From Chara braunii (Eukaryota; Streptophyta; Charophyceae; Charales; Characeae): a stretch of DNA of 28,101 bases. The notes below the pieces were generated by a model. It was not told the origin of the DNA, did no database searches, and worked only from the letters and a program-made list of their open reading frames with translations. Of the stretch, positions 10,735-18,610 are shown one piece after another. The stretch covers positions 1,980,761 to 2,008,861 of the forward strand of contig BFEA01000002.1 of NCBI GenBank assembly GCA_003427395.1, in the 5' to 3' direction. The translations under genes were made by a program, and so were the position numbers. Within the stretch, counting starts at the first letter, position 1. Each line of letters opens with the position of its first letter.

Positions 10735-11430
10735 CTGGGTAGCATGCCGTACACGTACGTATTCCAGCGTACGTGTACGACTCCAAAATCGCGTATACGC
10801 ATTCGTAAACAATAAAATAAAAATAAAAATCCAAAAATTTTGAAACAAAAGTACGTTGTGCAGAACAATGATACAAACAACTTTTGCCTGTGAGTCATAC
10901 CCGAATTCCCAACCAATCTTGTTTTAAAAATAAAAAACCTTAAAGAAAACTTCAAAATAATAATAATTAAAAAAAACTATTTAAAAATAATTTTAAAATT
11001 ATTATGATAATATTACCTTTTTTTTAGTTTTTAATTTCTTTCTTGAGTTTGATTGGGAATTTAGGGATGACTCCCGTGAAAAAGTTTTTTGTATCATGTT
11101 TCTGCATAACACATTTTTGTACGGAAGTTTGTTTTTATTTTTTACTATTTTTTTCCTAGTTTTTTTTACTTTTTATTTCAATTTATTTGGTTTTTGTGTC
11201 TTTGATTTTTCACTCTATTTTGGTATACAATTTTGCGATGAGTCTCGGGCAAAAGTTTTTTGAAATATCACTTTGCATAACATACTTTGTTTTCAGATTT
11301 GTCCGATGATTTTTTTTATTTTATATGTATTCCCACATACGGGAGTACGTGTACGTGCGTACGAGTCGCGTACAGGAATACGTGTACGTGTGTACGCGCA
11401 ACCCGCGTACACGTACGCCATGCAACCCAA
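10735..11430. mobile_element. Non-autonomous inverted-repeat element (hAT-like MITE) inside gypsy RT
   Basis: The ends are inverted: CTGGGTAGCATGCCGTACACG at left and, on the other strand, TTGGGTTGCATGGCGTACGTG at right. They match at about 80% over the first 25 bp. The 8-bp sequence GAACTTAC is duplicated exactly outside both ends (10727-10734, 11431-11438). An 8-bp duplication is typical of hAT transposons, and the YTGGG terminus is loosely compatible. No transposase frame is present. The terminal 80 bp are rich in GTACG words and the centre is AT-rich with an internal repeated module. The gypsy RT reading resumes across it when one target copy is dropped. Confidence 0.9.
10846..11300. repeat. 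Three copies of an internal module, one inverted
   Basis: The core reads GACTC, a short gap, GGCAAAAGTT, TTTGTATCAT and TTCTGCATAACA, then a T-rich end. Copies lie at about 10846-10925 (minus), 11048-11115 (plus) and 11225-11295 (plus). The first two align almost throughout, including the flanking GATTGGGAATT. The inverted pair could fold the centre of the element into a large stem. A fourth copy lies in another element at about 15600-15685. Confidence 0.8.
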
Positions 11431-11438
11431 GAACTTAC
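11431..11438. repeat. Right target-site duplication GAACTTAC
   Basis: Exact partner of 10727-10734; it marks the insertion point in the RT. Confidence 0.9.
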
Positions 11439-11643
11439 TAAAATAATTAGCGCATCCAATCGCATCCAACAAATCATCAATCCGGGGTAGGGGGTATACA
11501 TCCTTGATCATGATCTTATTCAATTTCCGGTAATCGATGCAGATGCGGATGGGTTCGTTCTTTTTTCGGACTAGAACTACGGGAAAAGACCAGGGCCCCG
11601 TAGCTGGCTCAATCCATCCGTTAGCCTCGAACTCTCGGATTCG

Positions 11644-12430
11644 TTACAACGCCGTTTTCCGTTCTGTAAGGGAATATCGATATGGTTTGCAATGGACTAG
11701 CGGATGCACTCCTATTTGGATCTCGTGTTGGATAACTAGAGATAACCCGATGTCCATATCTTCGATGCTAATCGCCCCTTGATATTCGGATATAATATCT
11801 GCGATAAGATGATGAGTTTCATTGGGCACGTATTTGGGCACATGCAATTCGTAGGGTTGTCCATGAATGTTAACCATTACTTGTTGCATGCAAACCCTTG
11901 TATGATTTCGTGGCGGGGAAGACTAAATGAACAAATTATCAGATCGCCAGGAAAACACCGTGGCGACCATCTTAGCGTCTTCTTCTCGGATCGCCACGTG
12001 TTCTTCCGGCGTGATGTCGTCCTCAAGGTCTCGGGGGTTTATGGGTTTTTCGACAATCTTTATTCCGATTTCGAAGGGCGAGAGATCGTCATGCTCAGGG
12101 GGTTCCAAAGCTCGATTCTCGGCGCCCTGTTGTAACAGTCGAATCTCCTTTCCTACGTGTAAGGAACGAGGTAACCTCGTAATGTCGCAAAAATATCTTT
12201 TGTCGCTATATCTCGGGAGTAGCGGGGTGGTGGCTTCGTATAGGGTCCGAGGGATGAAGTGGGCGAACTCCTGAGGCGAGGTGACGGTGATAGTAGGAGA
12301 TGGTGTGGGCCCGGAAGGCTCCGGGGGAGGAGGATCAGGGCGTGGTGTCGCAGTGGTACCTATAAAAGGTACGCGATACGTCTGTCCACACTTCGTTCCG
12401 AGAATGAGAGTATCGGTCCCCCAATCGGCC
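11644..12430 (-). pseudogene. Gypsy protease-RT linker region
   Basis: Between protease and RT lies a poorly conserved linker with acidic segments (EPPEHDDLSPFEIGIKIVEK, LEDDITPEEHVAIREEDAK) and a TAG at 11923-11925. It leads into DIGLSLVIQHEIQIGVHPLV and CKPYRYSLTERKTAL, the segment that normally precedes gypsy RT fingers, and ends at a TAA (11644-11646). The linkage supports one element, not two adjacent ones. Confidence 0.75.
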
Positions 12431-12770
12431 TAGGTGCTTCGGAACCGACGAGACCACAGAGTACCGAGAATGAAGTCGTACCCCGTCTCCATCACATCGA
12501 AATGTGTAAAGGAGCAGTGGTGACGAGACGCCGGGGGATGATCAGTCGACTCGAGAGTGAGGAAGAAAGGGAGGTCGGTGACCGTCAAATCGAAGAAGCG
12601 CTGGGTCTTGTTATCTCCTAGGGTGACGAAGATGGGAGTCGGAGACCCTGTCATGGGTAAGCGGGCTTCTTTCACCACACGTGGGTGAATGAAGTTGCCT
12701 GAGAACCGAAATCGCACAACGCTGAGTACACCGTCGTGGAGGTCCCCAGTCGTACTGGAATGATTGGGAG
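12430..12770 (-). pseudogene. Gypsy aspartic protease domain (broken active site)
   Basis: The segment starts LPIIPVRLGTSTTVYSALCD and has its presumed active-site Asp at 12711-12713. The usual D-S/T-G reads D-F-G here, and a one-base slip directly after it moves the reading from one frame (ends at 12672) to another (starts by 12717), where NFIHPRVVKEARLP continues. The second half ends with METGYDFILGTLW, the typical hydrophobic-hydrophobic-G motif of retropepsins. The protease would cleave the Gag-Pol polyprotein. Both lesions should abolish activity. Confidence 0.8.
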
Positions 12771-13099
12771 GGTGTGATCAGGATTAGAGAGGATGGAGAG
12801 AAGGCGACACTGTGCAACGACATGGAGGGTGAGTCGCTCATCACGAGCCTGGAGCATGCTCAAGTCCAGAAGGGAGGACACAACGTCCTCACGAGTCGCG
12901 AGAAGCTCTGCAACGGGCTGAGTGAATGGCTCGATGCGTCGGTAGTCGCGGAGGGGTACGAGGGGAGACGGTGGTCTGCGGAGGCGCAGGCGGTACTGCG
13001 ATAGAGGGCTGAGTACACTTTGTCGGGTCCTGCGATACCTCAACTCCAGTAGCGAGCGCCTGAGGGGCAAACCGCGATGGAGATGTTGGGAAGCCAGTT

Positions 13100-14515
13100 A
13101 CTGAGGAGGGCGCAGGTGTACACTGCACCGTGGCTAGGAGGCCCCGCGGGGATGCGAGGCGCCAACGGGGGACTGAGCACGACACTGGTGGGAGAGCTCA
13201 GTGTAGTGGCGGTTGAGGGCGGTGGTGTAAGAGCACCGCGAGGAGGTATGACTGTCCCGGCGGCAGCGCAAACACCCACTCCGGCCCAAAATGGTCGAGC
13301 ACTCCTCAGTGGAAAGGACACCGCGAGGAGGGACAAAGCCCTTAGGGAGGTCCTGCTGAGGGACCTCGGGGAGCGACGCACCGGCGTGACCAGACCGGTT
13401 GCGTGCCCGAGAGAGGGTGAAGAGGGCGAGTTGGAGGCGCTCGGCTATAGGGAGAGTAAAGTCCTCGAGGTGGTAGTGGACGGCCTCGCAGAGGTCGAGG
13501 TCGTCGCTATGGTCACCCTTAGGCGACAGCGGGGCAACGGCGTCCTGCTCACCATACTCGAGCCGGCTGAAGCGGCGCTAGAAGTGACGGCCCTGCTACG
13601 TTGAACGACGGGGACGACCGTGGAAAGGGGAACGACATTGTGAGTGTCGTGAGAGAAGGAGGGAGCGTAACCAATACGCTGAGGCTAGGAGGAGGAAGTG
13701 TGTTGAAGACGGACCCGCATCCGCTGATGTGCCCTGGCGGCCTCGTAAGCCTGCGGGGCCGATGTGAAGTCATACCGCCATAACTCGAAGCGGTACTCAA
13801 GGGGAAGGTTGGCCAAGAAATGATCGATGAGGGCAGCCTCGAGGAGGAACGCCATATCGCAAATGAGGCGGGCGTCCTGAAAGACCTGGATGTGGCGGTC
13901 CAGGCCGGCAGCGCCACCAGAGCCGGACCAGCGTGTACTGACAACACGCTCGAAGGCGTCAGTCACTTCATGTCAGGCTCCGAAGCGATCCTCGAGGAAC
14001 GCCTGAAAATCCATGAAGGTCGGGGTCCGACCCTCACGAATGGAGTGAGCGTAGAAATCCTCCCAAGCATCGAAAGGACCGCCACACAGGCGCGTGAAGA
14101 GGTGAGCCACCCACGTGTCGGGTGGGACGCCCATAAGCTGGAGCGTGAGGGCAGCAGACTGCAGCCGCCGAGACACCCGTATCCCTGTACCATCATACAA
14201 GGCAATGTTAGTCAAGCAGACGAGTGGTGCACCACCATTTTGGCGGCGAGGAGATCGAGGAGCAGAGGCCTGCGCTACGGCTGAGTAAGTTGGCGCAGGT
14301 CCTGGAGAAGGGGGCGCAACTGACTGTACGCTCGGGCCGCATAGAGGAGCGGCGGGGGCAACAGCGGCAGGCTGCGAGGGAGCTGCGGTAGAAGAGGTAG
14401 CAGCAACCGGGAGAGTAGGAAGGAGGTAGGATGGAGGTGGAGGGGGTGCAGGGTGGGGGAAGCGAGCCGGCATGGATGGAAGAGTAGAGGAAGAAGGGGG
14501 TGCGCCCGAAGGCAC
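13100..14515 (-). pseudogene. gag: Gypsy gag with CCHC zinc knuckle (broken)
   Basis: Gag forms the particle that packages element RNA. The chosen start is the Met at 14515. The first ~90 residues are Pro/Ala/Ser-rich, then comes a capsid-like part (LQLMGVPPDTWVAHLF, FMDFQAFLEDRFGA). A TGA at 13973-13975 interrupts it, but the same frame resumes (VTDAFERVVSTRW, LANLPLEYRFELWRYDF) to 13685. The frame then shifts. In the next frame a perfect zinc knuckle CLRCRRDSHTSSRC (CX2CX4HX4C) lies at 13233-13274, followed by TAG at 13134-13136 and TAA at 13098-13100. Retroviral-type nucleocapsid knuckles bind RNA. Spacing and order before the protease fit gypsy elements. Confidence 0.85.
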
Positions 14516-15400
14516 GGCCGCCTGTGATGTTAGGGGTGGTTGAAGGCGTAAGAGGGTGAGGTCAGCCTAGGGTTTAGGGTTCTCATAACCCCCCTACTTC
14601 CCCTTTCCATTCGGGCACCCTGGACCCGAGCCACCCTTCTCCCTTTGTGGGCGCCCACGCTCGACTCACTAGCACCGCCCGTCGCTTTCTAACGCGGACC
14701 CCCGCCTATGCCCTCCGCTCTCGCCGACCTCCTCTGGGCCCCTCCAGTCCGGCCCGTCACCTCCCTATGGCCGACGACGTGTCACAAGCCGCCGACGAGG
14801 TGACGACCTCGGCACCAGACTCCACAACCGTGTCGGCGGACCAGGGTCATCAGCACCAAGGGGATCTGCACACCCTCCTCATCCCCTCCTTGCTCCCTTA
14901 CAGCCGCAGGTGGCGACTCTTGCTGCTGGCCTGCGGCAACTCTAGGACGCTGGTCGTCCTTCCTCTCCCCACTCTCTCTCTTCCCCTGGCTTCCAGTCTG
15001 GGTTCCCCATCCTCCAACATGGTGGCCACGATGGAACTTCCTCCTCAGCTGCCGCCAACCCGACCATCCTGGTGACTGTCCCCGCTCCTAGCGCGACGAC
15101 TGCCACGGGCCAGGCCTTCCCTCACTGTACGGGCGTACCCGCCCAGATTCAGGTCACTATGGCCACGGGATCACAGCCCGCTGCCGTGGTCTCAACTTTT
15201 TCAGGTGCCCCGTTTCTCTCTCCTCTTCGCACGACCACCACGCCACCTGGCTCTCCTTCTTATGGGATGCCCCACGCCGCTCGTGCGTCTACTTCCCCCA
15301 CTCCTCCTCCTCCTGCTCCTCGCTCAATCTATGTCCACCGTCTTGAGACGGAGCTTGCCCAAAAACCCTAATCGGGTTTTGAGTGGTTAGAGTAGGGTAT
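14516..15400 (+). pseudogene. Low-complexity gag-like reading frame, head-to-head with gypsy gag
   Basis: On the plus strand a frame contains MADDVSQAADEVTTSAPDST (Met at 14767) and ends at 15075. A second frame (15072-15371) contains PFLSPLRTTTTPPGSPSYGM and ends RSIYVHRLETELAQKP. The Pro/Ser/Thr-rich composition followed by a short helical, charged segment resembles the N-terminal part of plant gypsy Gag proteins, but I see no capsid or knuckle motif. It would be truncated before the element at 15511. The dual-frame layout points to a frameshift. It could also be noncoding C-rich DNA. Confidence 0.35.
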
Positions 15401-15510
15401 TGGTGACCTAATCAAGAAAAGAGAATAGCAACCGTGGAGGGGGAGGGGAAGAGAAAAAAAATAAACAATGAAATTTCGGGAGAAAAAATAAAAATAAATA
15501 AATAAATAAA

Positions 15511-15782
15511 CTAGGCTACCAGAGTGGCCCGGGGTCACTTGCCCGGCCGGGCCAAAGAAGATAAAAAAAATAAAAATATTTTTAAAATTTGCTTTTTGTT
15601 CTAAATTTGGTGAAGAATTTCAATGTGACCCTTAGGCAAAAGTTATTCAGTTTATTTTTCTGCATAACATTTGTTTTGGATTTTTTGGATTTTGTTTTAT
15701 TTATTTATTTTTTGTTGGGACCTTCCTTGGTCCTTGCACGGGTTGACCACGCGGGACCCGGGCGGCCCGGCTGGTAGCCTAG
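15511..15782. mobile_element. Second short inverted-repeat element (MITE), 272 bp
   Basis: The left end CTAGGCTACCAG (15511-15522) is the exact reverse complement of the right end CTGGTAGCCTAG (15771-15782). Further in, both arms carry GC-rich GGCCCGGG-like sequence. TAAATAAA precedes (15503-15510) and follows (15783-15790), compatible with an 8-bp target duplication, but the flanks are ATAA repeats so this is weak proof. The AT-rich centre holds one copy of the module found three times in the element at 10735-11430 (GGCAAAAGTTATTCAGTTT, TTTTTCTGCATAACATTTG). No transposase is encoded. Confidence 0.82.
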
Positions 15783-15856
15783 TAAATAAATAAATAATGA
15801 AAATAATTAAAGAAATAAGTAAAAAAAAAAGTGAAGAGAGAAATAATATTTATTTT

Positions 15857-16200
15857 TTTGAAATTTTCGGCAGCATTTCTTTAACCCTCATGGGGTCAAG
15901 AATGTGCCAAGAGGAAAGAGAGACCAAGATAAGTGCACAAAGTTTCAAAATGCCGCATATTATAAATTTCAGAAAAATAAATAAAGAAATAATAAGTAAA
16001 TAAATAAATAAATGAGGAGGTGGAGAGTGAAGAGGGATTTAGTGTTGAATTTTTCAAAAAATTCGGCACTATTTCGTTATCTCCATGGGGTCGAAGTGTG
16101 CCGGCAAGGATATGACTCAGTAAGATGGAGTGAGTGGGAAGAAAAGAGAAAATTTCGGCAACACTTCGTTACCCCCACGGGGTCAAAATGTGTGTCGAAA
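15857..16200 (+). repeat. Three diverged copies of a TTCGGCA...GGGGTC motif
   Basis: Copies at about 15857-15908, 16050-16103 and 16149-16200 share TTTTCGGCA, then CATTTCGTTA-like sequence, then CCCCATGGGGTC with AAAATGTG after it. Spacing is irregular (about 190 and 100 bp), with AAATAAAT-rich and purine-rich DNA between. GCCGCA plus A-rich sequence also recurs (about 15951, 16233). I recall similar TTTCGGCA-type words in plant LTRs, so this may be an LTR or UTR remnant; that link is from memory. Confidence 0.6.
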
Positions 16201-16249
16201 GCGGAAGTAACTACGTCCTACCAGATCTAGAGATGCCGCAGAAAAAATT

Positions 16250-16880
16250 CAAAATTTTAGAATAAATAAAAATAAAGAAAATAAATCAGAAAATGAGAAA
16301 GGAAGTAGAGAGAATAAGAGAATTCGAACTTTGAAGAAATAGGAAATTTAAATCAAAAGAAAAACAAAAAGAAAAAAAACAGAAAAAAATTTGAAGTTGG
16401 GGGGGCAAAGGGGATGGAAAACTGAAGAAGGAAGAAAGAAATAGGTGAGAAAGAGAAAAGGATGAAAGTGGAAGGTGGGGGGATGATGGGGTTGTAGTTG
16501 GGGGAGAGGAGGGTGAGAGAATGGGAGAGAAAGGGATGGGAAAGGTGGAGAGGGATCAAGAAGCAAAGAGAAAAGAGGAGGAAAGGAAAGAAAATAAATG
16601 AATAAAATAGAGTAAAATAGTGGGTGGTGTGAGAAAAGGTGGTGTGGGGAAGGTAAAAAGAGGAGGGGAAAGAGGCAGTGGAAGGTGGAGGGAAAAAAAG
16701 GGGTTGAGGAGTGAAATAAGAAGAAGAGAAGGAGAAAGTTCAGAAAGGTGGGGAGAGGGGTATGAGTAGTGAGAGTGATTAGAGGGAAGTGAGTGAGGTA
16801 GAAGAGGAAGAAGTAGAGGGGGTGAGTAAGAGGAGAGAGAAAAGGTAGAGAAAGTAGATTAGTAGGGAGAGGGAAGAGGG
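16250..16880 (+). repeat. Long polypurine (GA-rich) tract
   Basis: The plus strand is overwhelmingly A and G for about 600 bp, with blocks such as GGGAGAGGAGGGTGAGAGAATG. The minus strand therefore shows a spurious 203-codon frame of Phe, Leu, Pro and Ser. There is no periodic unit. Such tracts can form triplex or other non-B structure; whether this one does is not known. Confidence 0.8.
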
Positions 16881-17092
16881 AGGTGATACCTGGCCCTTGG
16901 TGTCTCCAAGGGCACAAGGTATACCAAGACCAGGAGGGTTTTGGCCTTCGCTGCAGCAAGCCAGCTGGAGGAGATAGGGGGTTGAGATCTTGATCAACCT
17001 CTAGCAGCAGTACTGCAGATCCAGGGTATGCTGTGTGAGCATAGCATCCCGACCCTTACTACCCTGCTAGCCACTGCTCGCCGCTCGCCGCC

Positions 17093-17116
17093 GGGGGGGG
17101 GGGGGGGGGGGGGGGG
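17093..17116 (+). repeat. Poly-G run of 24
   Basis: An uninterrupted G homopolymer after GCTCGCCGCC. Its length is likely uncertain in the assembly. Confidence 0.9.
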
Positions 17117-17139
17117 TAAATAACTGGCACAATACTTCT

Positions 17140-17225
17140 TCAACATTGTGGCCAGTGTGTTGTGGCAGCAGCTATGCACACGCATGGCCATCAATTGCCC
17201 AGGTTCAAACCTTGGCAGCAACATG
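17140..17225 (+). ncRNA. tRNA-like (SINE-type) fragment with B box
   Basis: GGTTCAAACC at 17202-17211 resembles the RNA polymerase III B box. Together with CCAGG and CTTGG it forms a T-arm-like stem with the 7-nt loop TTCAAAC. TGGCCAGTGTG at 17149 is a weak A-box candidate about 50 bp upstream. There is no full cloverleaf, so this is not a functional tRNA; a SINE head or relic is more likely. Confidence 0.35.
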
Positions 17226-17486
17226 CATCCCAAATCTTAATGATAAATAATCCGGGAGCGGGGCGGCGTGGGCACGTGGCGTGTGTATGTGTGTGTGCGG
17301 CGGCCTTGGCCTTGGTGTGGCTTTGTCTCTCTTTTCTCGCCACGTGTCTTCCCGGCTGCGCTTTTCGTCATGTTTTTTCCCTGTTTTTCGTTGGAAACGG
17401 CAAAAAAACAGCCAAAAAAAACCTGTGTCGGGTCTCGCTTTGTTTCCTGCTATGCGGGGTGGTGGGTGGGAGCGGGGAACGTTCCC

Positions 17487-17498
17487 GCTCTGATACCA
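17487..17498 (-). other. Primer-binding site complementary to initiator tRNA-Met
   Basis: On the minus strand this reads TGGTATCAGAGC, the classic plant LTR-retrotransposon primer-binding site. It begins one base after a CA-ending sequence, which marks the 3' end of a 5' LTR lying at higher coordinates. The internal region of that element would run toward lower coordinates, but no coding sequence follows. Confidence 0.85.
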
Positions 17499-17499
17499 G

Positions 17500-17775
17500 T
17501 GTGGCGGACCCACCGGGTGAGGTGCTCCGCCTTGGAGATGGAGGATGAGGGTGCAGCAAGATGGCACAACACAACTCCCACACGGACTCCAACACACGTA
17601 CTCCAAAATGTTCGAATGTAGAATGATCCGAAATACAGACTCTGGCTGGGATATACCCCAGCGGACTGACTAGACTGGACTGGACTGGCTAGTACCGATA
17701 GAGGTGCCGGCCTGGACTGGACTACGCCGAATACAACACAGGCCTGTGAGAACAGGCCAAGGGGCTGGTCTCACA
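17500..17775 (-). mobile_element. Orphan 5' LTR (TG...CA, about 276 bp)
   Basis: The right-hand limit is set by the primer-binding site at 17487-17498 and a terminal CA. The left-hand limit is inferred at TGTGAGACCAG (17775). Just inside and around the proposed start there is a hairpin, GGCCTGTGAGA with TCTCACAGGCC. The sequence also has AGTCCAGTCCAG repeats. A related stretch is seen at about 27805-27880. The proposed LTR start falls inside the minus-strand gag at 17.8-18.6 kb, so this LTR may have inserted there or be joined by recombination. I did not find a target duplication. Confidence 0.65.
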
Positions 17776-18610
17776 GGCCAACCAGAGGTCCGCTGTAGTC
17801 CGTGTCAGTTCTAGAATCGCACTCGACTCGTTCGTTTTAGCAGTGACATCTTGAGGAGGCATGGGTGCGACTATCATAGGCGGTCCGGGGGCTATGTCGG
17901 GCAACGACTTCTTAATTCCCTCTTGTTCCAGATAGGTGACGGGGCCTGAAACAAAGCCCATGTTTTCAAATTTGTTCTTGAGCGCAGCTAGTTCCGCTTT
18001 TGCTCTAGCTAGCTGAGGAGTCTCCGTCCTTAGCGTGGTCTTCTCCTCCCAGGAAACTAGCGGCAAATTTTCTTTCCATTTCCTCTACCCCGTCCATAAT
18101 CTGTTGCATGGTGTGGTTGATAGGGGAAAATTGTTTCCGCAATTTCGCCCACATCACGGGGCTTCTGGGTCCGTCGATGAACAAATCTCTCCCCACCTTC
18201 TCATCCCTCTTAGATTTTATGAACAACCTATAAAACCTGCTTCGGTATTCAGTGATGGAATCGAGGGGTTTCTGGACTCGATCTTTGATCATAAAGAAGG
18301 CTTGCTCAGGATGTATGTAGTCGAATCTGTGCAGGAAATCCCTCTCAAAGGTCGTGAGATTAGTCCTAGTACAGGTGCTGAACCAGTGGTGCGCATCTCC
18401 TCCGAATCGCGCGGGGATGTTAATCCTGGCCTCATCATTATCGTATTGCTATGCGAGGAGTGTGGCTAACCACGCTCCGACCAAGTGATGGGCAAGATCA
18501 AATAGGTACAAATCTGGTGGGCCTGCAGGTGCTCGAACCCGGACTGGCGGCGCGGGAATAGGTGCTCTGCCTTGCTGCACATTAGCATTTGGTGCTTGGT
18601 TAGCGTTCAT
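17776..18610 (-). pseudogene. gag: Gag of a second LTR retrotransposon (broken, truncated)
   Basis: The chosen start is the Met at 18610 (MNANQAPNANVQQGRAPIPA), the first after an in-frame TGA. Capsid-like sequence follows: GPPDLYLFDLAHHLVGAWLA, TAG at 18449-18451, then the same frame with INIPARFGGDAHHWFSTC, TNLTTFERDFLHRFDYIHPE, QAFFMIKDRVQKPLDSITEY and FYRLFIKSKRDEKVGRDLFI. This matches the retrotransposon Gag pattern (a G-D-A-x-x-W motif, then an F-x-x-x-F...L-x-x-x-x-Q region). The frame ends at 18005. Another frame (18066 down) continues with a helical stretch (LARAKAELAALKNKFENMGF) into the LTR boundary near 17775. No zinc knuckle or pol remains. Confidence 0.8.

Larger units (their letters stand above)
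10340..11643 (-). pseudogene. Gypsy reverse transcriptase, split by a 696-bp insertion
   Basis: RT copies element RNA into DNA. The first part (11439-11643) has REFEANGWIEPATGPWSFP, RKKNEPIRICIDYRKLNK and DVYPLPRIDDLLDAIGCAN and stops at the insertion. The second part resumes at about 10734 with KFDIHH (palm Asp retained), HILVKEEDRSKTVFVPFEG, PMGICNAPATFHRAMN and the catalytic YMDD at 10499-10510, followed by ILVYSGSFHGHAQHIE. A TGA follows at 10448-10450, then the thumb (TLGALRDAGFEIALEKNEVF). Frame changes again near 10310. With the insertion removed, the two halves meet within a continuous conserved block. Confidence 0.92.
7848..14515 (-). mobile_element. Degenerate Ty3/gypsy LTR retrotransposon, gag to integrase
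   Basis: Read on the minus strand, the order is gag with CCHC knuckle, aspartic protease, reverse transcriptase, RNase H, H2C2-type zinc region, DDE integrase core and integrase C-terminal GPY/F-like module. Integrase after RNase H is the defining gypsy order. The coding region is near complete in content but dead. It carries stops in gag (13973-13975, 13134-13136, 13098-13100), before RT (11923-11925), in RT (11644-11646, 10448-10450), in RNase H (9925-9927) and in integrase (8618-8620, 8202-8204), plus several frameshifts. A 696-bp element is inserted in RT. I could not find its LTRs, PBS or polypurine tract, so the outer limits are those of the recognisable coding sequence. Confidence 0.93.

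Noticed and set aside
10004-10843. Plus-strand frames across the gypsy pol
   Set aside because: Antisense shadows of RT and RNase H, which are clearly on the minus strand.
14564-14582. TAGGGTTTAGGGTT resembling plant telomere repeat
   Set aside because: Only about one and a half units; chance is likely, not an interstitial telomere.
15361-15379. AAAACCC...GGGTTTT hairpin as possible terminator
   Set aside because: Only 7-bp arms and no transcription unit to terminate; eukaryotic context.
16348-16959. 203-codon minus-strand open frame rich in Phe, Leu, Pro and Ser
   Set aside because: It is the complement of the purine tract; lack of stops follows from composition. No domain is visible.
17162-17621. 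Overlapping frames of 117-133 codons on both strands
   Set aside because: They overlap the LTR and primer-binding site and show only low-complexity or Cys/Val-rich peptide.
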